From Echinicola rosea (lineage in GTDB: Bacteria; Bacteroidota; Bacteroidia; Cytophagales; Cyclobacteriaceae), in the NCBI RefSeq assembly GCF_005281475.1, contig NZ_CP040106.1, forward strand, positions 2,012,501 through 2,076,500: DNA of 64,000 bases, read 5' to 3'. A program made the position numbers and the translations under genes. This document shows, piece by piece, positions 1 through 8,070 of the stretch; position 1 is the stretch's first letter, and each line of letters opens with the position of its first letter. Under the pieces are notes generated by a model. The model did no database searches and was not told where the DNA came from. It saw nothing but the letters and a program-made list of their open reading frames with translations.

Positions 1-140
1 GCTGAAAGCATCTAAGTGCGAAACCCACCTCGAGATGAGGTTTCCGTACAGGGTTGTCATAGACGATGACGTTGATAGGCTGCAGGTGTAAAGCCGGAGA
101 CGGCATAGCCGAGCAGTACTAATAGCCCGAAAGCTTGCCT
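1..140 (+). rRNA. 23S ribosomal RNA, 3' end (partial)
   Basis: The first ~140 bases match the conserved 3' terminal part of bacterial 23S rRNA, including the GATAGGCTGCAGGTGTAAAG stretch and the GTACTAATAGCCCG end. The 5' part lies outside the window. The 3' end is placed by analogy with other 23S genes and may be off by some bases. Short open frames across this region are not genes. Confidence 0.95.
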
Positions 141-236
141 GTTCGGAGTTGTATTATCTTTGGTAATGTCGAAAGACCAAAAAGGAAATAAAGATATTGT
201 TCCGTCGCCCGAGAAATGTCGATGGGACGGAGAGCT

Positions 237-348
237 TAGGGTGGTATGGCACGGGGGATCCACCTCTTCCCATCCCGAACAGAGAAGTTAAGCCCTGTCG
301 CGCCGATGGTACTGGGGTTACACCCGGGAGAGTAGGTCGCCGCCCGCT
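237..348 (+). rRNA. 5S ribosomal RNA
   Basis: The segment holds the hallmark 5S core CCCGAACAGAGAAGTTAAGC and the later GGTACTGGGGTTACACCCGGGAGAGTAGG block, with complementary ends GGTGGTATGGC and GGTCGCCGCCC. It lies about 100 bases after the 23S end, the normal 23S-5S order, with no tRNA between or after. End points are good to within a few bases. Confidence 0.95.
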
Positions 349-356
349 TTTATACA

Positions 357-384
357 GGCCCACCGCACAAGCGGTGGGCCTTTT
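357..384 (+). terminator. rRNA operon terminator
   Basis: A perfect 10-bp stem (GGCCCACCGC / GCGGTGGGCC) with an ACAA loop is followed by TTTTCATTTTT. It starts nine bases after the 5S gene. This is a textbook Rho-independent terminator and marks the end of the rRNA transcript. Confidence 0.93.
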
Positions 385-508
385 CATTTTTATATGCCCC
401 TGGCAGGACCGGGGGATCCGGCATGGGGGATTTTGATCAAGCGGAAGAGTTGGGGCTGCCGGTTTTCTTACCGGAAAAACCACCGTTTAAAAAATGCCAC
501 AAAGGTAT

Positions 509-516
509 TATGTTTG
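509..516 (+). promoter_or_regulatory. possible -7 element for the IS110 transposase
   Basis: TATGTTTG fits the Bacteroidota -7 consensus TAnnTTTG and lies 71 bases before the transposase ATG. No TTG sits at the expected -33 distance, so this is only a weak candidate. Confidence 0.3.
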
Positions 517-522
517 AAAAGT

Positions 523-590
523 GCATAAGCCAAAATTCTTAACTTAACAAGAGTATTAAATCATGTAAACGTTAAGAACCAAGCTTATGC
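523..590 (+). ncRNA. hairpin covering the transposase start codon
   Basis: Two paired arm segments form one interrupted stem: GCATAAG (523-529) with CTTATGC (584-590), and TTCTTAAC (536-543) with GTTAAGAA (571-578). An internal loop (CCAAAA / CCAAG) separates them and the apical loop is about 27 bases. The transposase ATG (587-589) lies inside the outer stem, so folding of the mRNA would hide it. A stem with an internal loop at the left of an IS110 element also resembles the guide RNA loops known for this family. The structure is seen; its role is inferred. Confidence 0.55.
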
Positions 591-1669
591 AAAGGAAAGA
601 TAGTCAAAAGATATTTGAGGGGCAATCTGTTTATGTAGGTATTGACTACCACAAGAAAAGCTGGAAGGTCAGCATCTATGGCGAGCAATACGAACACAAG
701 ACGATGAGCCGTGCCCCGGATGCGGAGCAACTGCTGCGGTATCTTGAAAAGAACTTCCCGGGAGCTGCCTATCACGCCGTTTATGAGGCGGGGTTCAGTG
801 GTTTTGGGTCCTGCCGGCGATTACGGGACCTAGGTGTAAACTGCATGGTGATAAATCCGGCAGATGTTCCCACCAGCCAGAAAGAGAAGTTGCAGAAGAC
901 CGATAAGGCCGACAGCAGAAAACTGGCGCGGTCCCTGAGAAGCGGCGCGTTGTCGGGCATCCACATACCGGACAGGCAATTGGAAGCTGACCGGGGGTTA
1001 GTCCGTCAGAGGTTCCGGATAGTAAAAGATATTGCGAGAAACAAGAACAGGGTCAAGTCGTTGTTGTTTCAATTTGGAATAAGCATGGCTGAACGTTTTA
1101 CAACAGCACAAACAAGGTATTGGTCCAGGCCCTACACAGATTGGCTGTTAAGCCTCTCCGGTGCAGATCCGATGGTAGGTCCACTCATTGACAACTATGT
1201 GCGAATTGTCAATAACCTAAGAAAGGAGCTGTTGGGCATCAACAGGCAAGTCCGTGAGCTTTCCCGGACATCCCGCTATAAGGACAGTTATAATCTTTTG
1301 GTAACCGTTCCGGGAATAGGCTTAATGTCGGCGATGGCCTTTCTGACCCAGCTGGGAGATTTTACAAGGTTTAAGCGACTTGATGAACTCTGTAATTATG
1401 TGGGATTGGTGCCAAGAATGTATGGGTCTGGCGATAAAATGGTTGTGGGCAAACTGATCAACAGAGGAAGAAAGGAGCTGAAGATCATGCTGATCGAAGC
1501 CTCCTGGGTAGCCATAAGGCAGGATCCGGCATTAATGGCCAAGTTCAATGAACTTATCAAAACAATGCCAAAGAACAAGGCCATCATAAGGATTGCCAGG
1601 AAACTGCTGAACAGGATCAGGTATGTGATCGTCCACCGGAAAGAATATGTGACCGGAGTAGTATCATAA
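587..1669 (+). CDS. IS110-family transposase
   Basis: This 360-residue protein has the two-domain layout of IS110-family DEDD recombinases. The N-terminal RuvC-like domain shows candidate catalytic acids Asp20 (GIDYHKKSW), Glu67 (VYEAGFSG), Asp106 and Asp109 (KTDKADSRKLA). The C-terminal Transposase_20 domain (about 235-320) has VPGIG, YVGLVPR and a probable nucleophilic serine at 281 (YGSGDK). Full length and intact acids suggest an active enzyme. It lies about 200 bases after the rRNA terminator. There is no Shine-Dalgarno sequence, and the ATG is within a hairpin. IS110 elements usually lack long terminal repeats, and none were found, so the ends of the element are not fixed. Confidence 0.93.
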   Translation: MQRKDSQKIFEGQSVYVGIDYHKKSWKVSIYGEQYEHKTMSRAPDAEQLLRYLEKNFPGAAYHAVYEAGFSGFGSCRRLRDLGVNCMVINPADVPTSQKEKLQKTDKADSRKLARSLRSGALSGIHIPDRQLEADRGLVRQRFRIVKDIARNKNRVKSLLFQFGISMAERFTTAQTRYWSRPYTDWLLSLSGADPMVGPLIDNYVRIVNNLRKELLGINRQVRELSRTSRYKDSYNLLVTVPGIGLMSAMAFLTQLGDFTRFKRLDELCNYVGLVPRMYGSGDKMVVGKLINRGRKELKIMLIEASWVAIRQDPALMAKFNELIKTMPKNKAIIRIARKLLNRIRYVIVHRKEYVTGVVS

Positions 1670-2030
1670 TAAGGAAAAATATACCTTGAAAATCAGGATG
1701 GGGGAAGAAATGAAATTTTGGGATTGCAGCACCCTGAACAGGGAGGACCGCTACACAAAGGTTGCATCCCCCTCCTCTTTGAAATGAAAATACGATGCGG
1801 CGAGATACAGACCGCTGATAGAAGATTGATTAAAGAGGTAAGTTTGACGGTATAAAAAAGCCGGGCCGTGAAGATCAGGTTTCACCGGTGGGGTTTTCTT
1901 AGGCATACCGCTTCTGAATTATACTGAAAACTGCGGACAGGGATTCCCAAGCCCGCAGTTAAAATGAATATAATTCATCGGAAGGACCTATCCCTGGCAA
2001 GTTGCCCCCCGGCAGAGCTTGATTCCGTTT
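1670..2030 (+). mobile_element. probable right-hand non-coding part of the IS110 element
   Basis: About 350 bases after the transposase stop contain no gene. They carry several foldable segments, the clearest being a long hairpin at 1915-1977. Members of the IS110/IS1111 families carry a non-coding guide RNA in the flank of the transposase gene. A long 3' flank and a short 5' flank would fit the IS1111-like arrangement. The right end of the element was not identified; the limits given are approximate. Confidence 0.4.
1915..1977 (+). ncRNA. candidate guide (bridge/seek) RNA stem-loop
   Basis: An outer stem TGAATTATA (1915-1923) / TATAATTCA (1969-1977) and an inner stem AACTGCGG (1929-1936) / CCGCAGTT (1953-1960) are separated by an asymmetric internal loop (CTGAA on the left, AAAATGAA on the right). 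Both stems are perfect. Guide-RNA loops of IS110-type elements have this stem, internal loop, stem form. No expression or pairing to element ends can be shown from the sequence. Confidence 0.4.
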
Positions 2031-2179
2031 CGGCCCAACACTTTCAAGTTAGTCGATTGTTTTGACAAACTATGGGAGAAAACTGTAAAAAAACACCCTA
2101 TATGAAAGGATTTTGGCTGATTCTCTTGTTTTTCAACATAGAAGGCTCCAAGTGCATGCTGGACCTGCGGTTAACCCGC

Positions 2180-2533
2180 ATTTAATGCGGTTTAGTTTAG
2201 TGTGTATTTGGAAAAATGTGTTCTGTCTTTTTTCCTTGGGCAGTTATCTTTCTTGCCAAATTCCAGGCTGGTTTTTCATCTCTCTACCGTTGTTGCCTTT
2301 TTGCTTCAGGTCAAAAAAGTAACCCGAAAAATCCGCCGCTACGCCACGGCGCACAGGTGTGCAGCTATTGGCCTAAAATTAAAACCTTCCCCCAATGCAG
2401 GCAAACTCCTCCTGTCTAAAGCCAAGTAAACTTTTCTAGCTGCCAACATTCTTTTTGGTCAGCCTTTTGTCAAACAAGCCTGCCTTTTTGCCCGCCCGCT
2501 TTTTAATTTCTTAACGTCCAATACCTGCAAGGC
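2180..2533 (+). repeat. dispersed repeat R1, copy 1
   Basis: This stretch matches copy 3 (45853-46165) closely over most of its length. Shared blocks include GCTTCAGGTCAAAAAAGTAAC, the block from CCGCCGCTACGCCACGGCGC to TGTGCAGCTAT, ATGCAGGCAAACTCCTCC, and CTTTTTAATTTCTTAACG followed by CAATACCTGCAAGGCG. The left edge (GCGGTTTAGTTTAGTGTG) corresponds to the inverted-repeat end of copy 3, but no matching right end was found here. Short frames inside it on both strands are products of the repeat, not credible genes. Confidence 0.8.
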
Positions 2534-2595
2534 GAATTCAGTTAATAAGTCCCAAAAATGTATCGCTTCCTTTTGACGGCCCTTGGTATGCCTGT

Positions 2596-2693
2596 TTTCC
2601 AGCCGATGGTGGAAGCCGTTAAGAAAGGGAGTTGGCTCGCGTCGTGGAAGAGCGAGATCCACTCGCTTTTAGGCCGTAGCCATCGGCTGGAAA
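2596..2693. repeat. REP-like nested palindrome
   Basis: A perfect 14-bp inverted repeat, TTTCCAGCCGATGG (2596-2609) and CCATCGGCTGGAAA (2680-2693), encloses a second small hairpin AGCGAG-ATCCA-CTCGCT. The layout is that of a repetitive extragenic palindrome. No second copy was noticed in the window. Confidence 0.6.
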
Positions 2694-3328
2694 TTAAAAT
2701 GGGTGACGGATCCACGTCGCAGGGGAAATCCATGTTTCATTTTAAAGGGCAGACCACCGGCCTAGATGTCCTGCCTGCCGGAAGGCATGGTTTCTTTCTT
2801 TTTTCATCAATAGCCTGCTCCGAAAGCCTTCGGGGGAAAAAGGAAAAGGATTTAAAAGACTGCACTTGAAAGCTAGCCCCCAGAGGGGTGACATGTTCAT
2901 GGTCATGGGTGAAGCCCATGGTAAATTGCCCATCCAACGTTTACGGTTCTAGCCGTATTTCCCTTCCTTTTCCCATGAATTCCCGCTAAAACCCATTCAT
3001 GCGGTTGGAGGAAGCCCATCGTTTTAACGGTATGAAATTTTCCTGAATGAGGCCAAGTCAACATTCGTTTCCCTGGAAATATGGCTTGAATCCTTAAAAA
3101 CCCTTAATAAGGGTGGCGGGGTTTTATGGGGGATAGTAGGGACCGCGCGGCTATATCTTTATAAACTGTCGCATTTGCTGGCTAATAGCAAGTGCAACAT
3201 CCAAATTTTTACTTGGTTTATGATTTCTGTTTACTATATGATTTCGTTCAATATTTCCCCTTAATCTACTAAAAGTCAGTTGTGGTTTGTATATTGAAAA
3301 TATTATTTTTAACGAAACAGATGGAACT
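2694..3328. other. gene-poor stretch between repeats and the coiled-coil gene
   Basis: No credible gene is present. A small hairpin CATGGG-TGAAG-CCCATG lies near 2905-2925. The frames of 60-100 codons here are low-complexity, overlap palindromes and lack family resemblance. The stretch looks like decayed repeat or mobile-element debris. Confidence 0.5.
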
Positions 3329-3646
3329 ATGGCCACTAAAAACACATCTTTTGAGGAAGTAGAAAAATTGCTTCAAGAAATTGGACATAAAATTGAGGAG
3401 CTGATCACCAAAGGTGCTGAAATGAGTGGTGATGCTAAAGTGGAAGTAGAGAAAAAGGTGGAAGAACTTAAAAAGGACAGATCTTCCATTGAGAAAGAAT
3501 TTCAAAAAAGAAAAAAAGAATTTGAAGAAAAGTACCATTCAAAAAGGGCATCTGTTAGCCCAATGCTTGAGAAATCAAAGGAACATTTTTTAGCTGGACT
3601 CAAAGAACTTACTGGTGCATTTAAAACGCTTATCAGTAATAGATGA
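3329..3646 (+). CDS. small charged coiled-coil protein, function unknown
   Basis: This encodes 105 residues from ATG 3329 (MATKNTSFEEVEKLL). An upstream in-frame ATG at 3287 is possible but adds an unlike, AT-rich segment. The protein is almost wholly helical and very rich in Glu and Lys, with heptad-like spacing through about residues 5-75 (KVEVEKKVEELKK, EKEFQKRKKEFEEK). There is no signal peptide or membrane segment. It stands alone between repeat-rich stretches, with no partner gene on its strand nearby. It resembles small cytosolic coiled-coil stress or histone-like proteins only in composition, so no function is assigned. Confidence 0.7.
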   Translation: MATKNTSFEEVEKLLQEIGHKIEELITKGAEMSGDAKVEVEKKVEELKKDRSSIEKEFQKRKKEFEEKYHSKRASVSPMLEKSKEHFLAGLKELTGAFKTLISNR

Positions 3647-4218
3647 TTTGATCCAGACGGTTTAAGATCCGTTTTAACTTTTTTAAAATTAAATTGTAAT
3701 GGCTTACATAATATTGGTTCTATATGATTTGCTGTGGGTAACTTTTATTTTGTTTGCAAAATTATAGCGTGACTATCACTTTGTTACCTTGTTACTTTTT
3801 GGCCTGAAGCAAAAAAGTAACCAAAAAAACCCGCTGCGGTGAGCGATTTCGGCTAAAATCAAAGCCAGCACTCGCGCAGGCAAACTCCTCCATTTGAGCA
3901 GCAAACCAACTTTTTGTGCTGATTCACGTCAGACAAGCCTGCGCCTTTTCCAGCCCACTTCTTTGATTTCTTAACGTCAAATACCTTAAGGCAGAACAGA
4001 AAATTCCCCATTGGAAAAGATTATGAATCAACGGTAAAATAACCGGCATTTTATCTTCACCCACTACAATCCATATAGAGCCATAATATTTTATAGAGCC
4101 ATTAATTTTGATATATTTTTTGTGGTTATAATGTGCATTGTTAAGATGAAGACTTCTTCCATGCCCCATATTAGAGCTTTAAGTGATTTTATGTTCCAGT
4201 TTTTCCTTATTTTTGGAC
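3647..4218. repeat. intergenic stretch with dispersed repeat R1, copy 2 (about 3775-3995)
   Basis: Copy 2 is more diverged than copies 1 and 3. It keeps the hairpin GTTACTTTTT (3791-3800) / AAAAAGTAAC (3812-3821), the GCAGGCAAACTCCTCC block, GACAAGCCTGC, and GATTTCTTAACGTCAAATACC. The rest of the gap is AT-rich and shows no gene; the short frame on the minus strand at 3924-4169 is largely repeat-derived. Confidence 0.7.
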
Positions 4219-6123
4219 ATGAATTACCTATCTGTAGAGAATCTCTCCAAGAGTTTTGGAGATAAGTCGCTTTTCCATCACATTTCGTTTGGTATAGATC
4301 AAGGGCAAAAGATAGCCTTGGTAGGCATCAATGGGGCTGGTAAATCCACCTTGATGAAGATAATTATGGGCTTAGAAATCCCTGATGAGGGAAATTTGGC
4401 CATAAACCAGAGCATTAAAGTGGCTTATGTACATCAAAATCCCGTATTTGAAGCCAACCTTTCTATTTACCAAACCTTGTTTTCTGATTCATCCAGTGAG
4501 CCATTGAAGGTCATAGACCAATATCAGAAAGCAATGCTGGCAGCCCAGTCGGGCAAAGACAATGCTGACGAGCTCAATAGTATTATGGAAAAGATGGACA
4601 GGCTTCAAGCCTGGGACTATGAATATCAAATAAAAGAAGTATTGGGTAAACTGGGGCTTCATGATACTGATCTTCCTGTAGGGAATCTTTCTGGCGGACA
4701 ACGAAAGCGTGTAGCCCTTGCCAAGGCCATCCTGGAAAAACCGGATTTACTGTTATTGGATGAGCCCACCAACCATTTGGATCTAAAAACGATTGAATGG
4801 CTTGAAGATTACCTTTCTAAAGCTAACTTGTCTCTATTTATGGTGACGCACGACCGTTATTTTTTAGAAAAGGTTACCAATGAAATTTTGGAGCTGGATG
4901 CCGGGAAAATCTTTAAATACACGGGGAACTATAGCTATTTTTTGGACAAGAAGGCGGAAAGAAGGGAAATCGAAGCGACCGAACAAGAGAAAGCCAAGAG
5001 TCTTTATAAAAAGGAACTTGAATGGATGAGAAGACAGCCTAAAGCAAGAGGTACAAAAGCGAAATACAGAATAGATGCTTTTGAAACCACCAAGGAAAAG
5101 GCTTTTCAACGAAAAGAAGAACGTGAGGTGGCACTTCAGGTATCCGCAAAAAGGCTTGGCGGGAAGATTGTTGAACTCGAAAAGCTTTTTAAAAGCTATG
5201 GAGATAAAAAAATAGTGAACGATTTTTCTTATACCTTTAAAAAAGGTGATAAGATAGGGATAGTGGGCCCTAATGGAGCCGGAAAAACTACTTTCCTGAA
5301 TATGCTTACAGGGGCGTTAGAGCCAGATAGTGGGGCTATTGTTATTGGCCAAACAACTGCTTTCGGGTATTATAGGCAGGAGGAGCATTCATTTGATGAA
5401 AACAAACGGCTGATTGATTTGGTAAAAGAAGTGGCAGAAGTCGTCACATTGTCCAATGGTAGCACCATTACGGCTTCCCAGTTTCTTAATCAATTTGGCT
5501 TTCCTCCTAAGCAACAACATACTCCAATATCCAAACTTTCTGGAGGCGAAAAGAGAAGGTTACAGCTATTGATGGTCTTGATTAAAACGCCCAATTTTTT
5601 GATTCTTGATGAGCCAACCAATGATTTGGATATTGTCACTCTAAATACTTTGGAAGAATTTTTGGAAAACTTTCCGGGTTGCATGATTATTGTTTCACAT
5701 GATCGGTATTTTATGGACCGTTTGGTGGATCATATCTTTGTGTTTCAGGGTGATGGCAGAATTAAGGATTTTCCTGGTAATTATAGTGATCTAAGAGAGT
5801 GGGAAAAGGAAGAGGAAGCAAAGATTGTAGCAGAGAAAGTTCCTGCTAAGGAGCAGGGAAAAATTCAGGAAAAGGCTTCTGCGCCAGAGAAAAAGAGCAG
5901 TAAGGCCTCTTTCAAGCAAAAGCAGGAGTTCAAAGAAGTACAGCAAAATATCAATCGCCTTGAGGAAGAGAAAGAAGGCCTTCTTCATAAAATCAATTTA
6001 GGTACAGAGGACCATGAATTGCTTTTGGAATGGTCTACCGCCATACAGGGGATTGATGAGCAACTAGAAGAACTTGAATTCAGGTGGCTCGAGCTGAGCG
6101 AGCTGAATGATATTATGGATTAG
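4219..6123 (+). CDS. uup: ABC-F family ATPase, Uup-like
   Basis: The protein has 634 residues from ATG 4219 (MNYLSVENLSKSFGDK); an upstream ATG at 4183 would add 12 atypical residues. Two ABC domains lie in tandem without membrane segments: Walker A GINGAGKS at 36-43 with signature LSGGQRKR and LLLLDEPTNHLD, and Walker A GPNGAGKT near 350 with signature LSGGEKRR and LILDEPTNDLD. The linker is rich in Arg and Lys. The C-terminal ~75 residues form a charged coiled coil, the mark of Uup rather than EttA. ABC-F proteins act on ribosomes or, for Uup, also on DNA; an antibiotic-resistance role is less likely. Only one base separates its stop from the next start, so the two genes are probably co-transcribed. 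Confidence 0.92.
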   Translation: MNYLSVENLSKSFGDKSLFHHISFGIDQGQKIALVGINGAGKSTLMKIIMGLEIPDEGNLAINQSIKVAYVHQNPVFEANLSIYQTLFSDSSSEPLKVIDQYQKAMLAAQSGKDNADELNSIMEKMDRLQAWDYEYQIKEVLGKLGLHDTDLPVGNLSGGQRKRVALAKAILEKPDLLLLDEPTNHLDLKTIEWLEDYLSKANLSLFMVTHDRYFLEKVTNEILELDAGKIFKYTGNYSYFLDKKAERREIEATEQEKAKSLYKKELEWMRRQPKARGTKAKYRIDAFETTKEKAFQRKEEREVALQVSAKRLGGKIVELEKLFKSYGDKKIVNDFSYTFKKGDKIGIVGPNGAGKTTFLNMLTGALEPDSGAIVIGQTTAFGYYRQEEHSFDENKRLIDLVKEVAEVVTLSNGSTITASQFLNQFGFPPKQQHTPISKLSGGEKRRLQLLMVLIKTPNFLILDEPTNDLDIVTLNTLEEFLENFPGCMIIVSHDRYFMDRLVDHIFVFQGDGRIKDFPGNYSDLREWEKEEEAKIVAEKVPAKEQGKIQEKASAPEKKSSKASFKQKQEFKEVQQNINRLEEEKEGLLHKINLGTEDHELLLEWSTAIQGIDEQLEELEFRWLELSELNDIMD

Positions 6124-6124
6124 A

Positions 6125-7150
6125 ATGAAAGAAATAGAGTACGTAATCATTGGTGCTGGGCAGTGTGGTTTGTCAGCCGGAAGACATTTGCAAAAAGCAA
6201 ATAAGGAATTCATCATTTTGGACCAACACCTTGAAGTAGGGGATTCTTGGCGAAATCGGTATGAATCCCTTAAGCTGTTTACTCCTGCTGCGTACTGTCA
6301 ATTACCTGATTTAAAGATGGCTTTGCCGCCTAACGTGCGGCCTACAAAAAATCAACTTGCGGATTACTTTTCTCGTTACGCTAGCCATTTTGACCTTCCT
6401 GTTCATACCAATAATAGGGTTACGGAAATTTCCAGGCAAGCAGAGACATTTCTCGTTAAGACTACTTTCGAGCAAATTAGGGCAAAAAAAGTCATTATTG
6501 CCAATGGAATGTGCCAAAAGTCCTTTATCCCTGAATGGGCTGATAAGCTGAACATTCCTTATATCCACAGTAGTCAATACCGTACGCCGATCTCTGTAAA
6601 AGGGAAAAAGGTATTGGTAGTGGGAGGAGGAAACTCTGCCGCTCAGATCATTGGCGACCTTACCAACTATTTTGACATTCACTGGTCAACACTTCGCAAA
6701 CCAAAAATGCGATCTTTAATTGTTTTTGGTAAAAACATCCTTTGGTGGGGCGATAAATTTAATAGATTGGAAAAGCCTCTTAAAGAAAAAAGAATTAAAA
6801 GGCAAGAACCCGTTTACCTGTTTGATGACCTCAAAAAGAAAATCAAAAAAGCTAAAAAACAGCCGGAGGTGATTGGAGCAGGAAGTAATCAGGTTACTTT
6901 CTCCAATCAAACAACAGAGCAGTTTGAATTTGTACTTTTTGCCACAGGATTTATTCCTGATTACAGCTTTATAAACATTGAGGGATTTGAAAATGACATG
7001 GATGTACTAAGAAAGCAGCATGGCGTTTCGAAAATTCCAGGACTTTACTTTCTGGGCATCCCCTTTCAGCGTAGTAGGAGTTCACATCTTATTTATGGAG
7101 GCCAACGGGATGCCGAGTTTATCGTAAGACATGCTAGTAATTCCGATTAA
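6125..7150 (+). CDS. FAD/NAD(P)-dependent oxidoreductase, flavin monooxygenase-like
   Basis: The protein has 341 residues from ATG 6125, one base after the uup stop. It shows an N-terminal FAD-binding Rossmann motif (GAGQCG at 10-15) and a second nucleotide-binding motif GGGNSA near residue 168, with the ATG-type motif FATGFIPD toward the end. This two-dinucleotide layout is that of the CzcO/YUCCA-like flavoprotein monooxygenases. The protein is soluble with no export signal. The substrate cannot be told from sequence. It shares a likely transcript with uup, which says little about function. Confidence 0.85.
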   Translation: MKEIEYVIIGAGQCGLSAGRHLQKANKEFIILDQHLEVGDSWRNRYESLKLFTPAAYCQLPDLKMALPPNVRPTKNQLADYFSRYASHFDLPVHTNNRVTEISRQAETFLVKTTFEQIRAKKVIIANGMCQKSFIPEWADKLNIPYIHSSQYRTPISVKGKKVLVVGGGNSAAQIIGDLTNYFDIHWSTLRKPKMRSLIVFGKNILWWGDKFNRLEKPLKEKRIKRQEPVYLFDDLKKKIKKAKKQPEVIGAGSNQVTFSNQTTEQFEFVLFATGFIPDYSFINIEGFENDMDVLRKQHGVSKIPGLYFLGIPFQRSRSSHLIYGGQRDAEFIVRHASNSD

Positions 7151-7196
7151 CAATATGTAGTCTGCAAGGATTTTTTTCAGAAAGAAAGTGCCAACG

Positions 7197-8060
7197 CTAA
7201 ATATTTTCCAACGTATGGTGGATCAGCCGTTCCACTACTTCGCTTGGATCATCCACAAATTCCTGCGTAATACGGTTGGCTACGATGGCATTGAGGCTGA
7301 GAACCTCATGTCCGAGCATTTTTCCCATAGCATAATACCCGGCTGTTTCCATCTCAAAATTGGTGAGTTGGACGCCTTCCACATCAATAGCTGCCAGCCG
7401 CTCGATAATGTCTGGGATGGCAGGCTTGAGCCGAACTTCTCTTCCCTGCGGGCCGAAAAATCCTGGGCAAGTAGCGGTATTTCCCAGTATCGTATCGTTT
7501 GTACATAACCTTTCAAGTAGTGGTTTAGAACCTTCAAAACAATAAGGACGGAATCCTAATCCCAGTGATTGCTGAACAGCATTCCCAATGGCCAGTTCTT
7601 TTTGGCTAAAGTCAGCAGCATAATATTGCATTAGGGTATCCAAGCCCACTGCAAAGTTAGAAGCAACCAATGCTCCTGCAGGGATCTCTTTACGCATGCT
7701 TCCTGATGTGCCTACGCGGACAATCTTGAGAGCCGTATGCTTGGGCTTGATCTTACGTGTGTGTAGGTCAATATTGACCAACGCATCTAATTCCGTCATA
7801 AAAATTTCAATATTATCCGTGCCCATTCCGGTACTCATCACAGAGAGTCTTTTCCCCTTGTACGTACCCGTGTGGGTGACAAACTCTCGCTTGGCTACTT
7901 TAACCTCTATGTGATCAAAGTACTGCGAAATTTTGGCCACGCGCTCAGGATCACCTACTGTAATAACACTTGAAGCCAGAAATTCTGGCTTCAAGTTTAA
8001 ATGATAGATGCTTCCATCAGGATTAATAATAAGTTCAGATGCTGGAATTACCTTTGTCAT
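7197..8060 (-). CDS. nucleoside phosphorylase (PNP/UDP family)
   Basis: The protein has 287 residues from the ATG at 8060 (MTKVIPASELIINPDG); the frame runs upstream into trhO but that part is not coding. Family motifs are VGDPERV (35-41), the phosphate-site region with STGMGTDNIEI, RVGTSGS, and LTNFEMETAGYYAMG near the end, which binds the ribose. It splits a purine or uridine nucleoside with phosphate to give a free base and ribose 1-phosphate. The motif set fits uridine phosphorylase-like members best, but base specificity is uncertain. The gene starts 10 bases after the trhO stop, suggesting an operon. Confidence 0.88.
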   Translation of the reverse strand: MTKVIPASELIINPDGSIYHLNLKPEFLASSVITVGDPERVAKISQYFDHIEVKVAKREFVTHTGTYKGKRLSVMSTGMGTDNIEIFMTELDALVNIDLHTRKIKPKHTALKIVRVGTSGSMRKEIPAGALVASNFAVGLDTLMQYYAADFSQKELAIGNAVQQSLGLGFRPYCFEGSKPLLERLCTNDTILGNTATCPGFFGPQGREVRLKPAIPDIIERLAAIDVEGVQLTNFEMETAGYYAMGKMLGHEVLSLNAIVANRITQEFVDDPSEVVERLIHHTLENI

Positions 8061-8070
8061 TGATGGTAAA

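Noticed and set aside
57..483. Three open frames of 68-109 codons across the rRNA genes
   Set aside because: They lie on 23S and 5S rRNA sequence and its terminator; no protein family resemblance.
2459..2937. Several overlapping frames of 60-100 codons on both strands
   Set aside because: They cover repeat R1 and a REP-like palindrome; their sequences come from the repeat and similar frames recur in the other copies.
3924..4169. 81-codon frame on the minus strand
   Set aside because: Its C-terminal part is the reverse strand of R1 copy 2, matching the frame seen in copy 1; not a gene.
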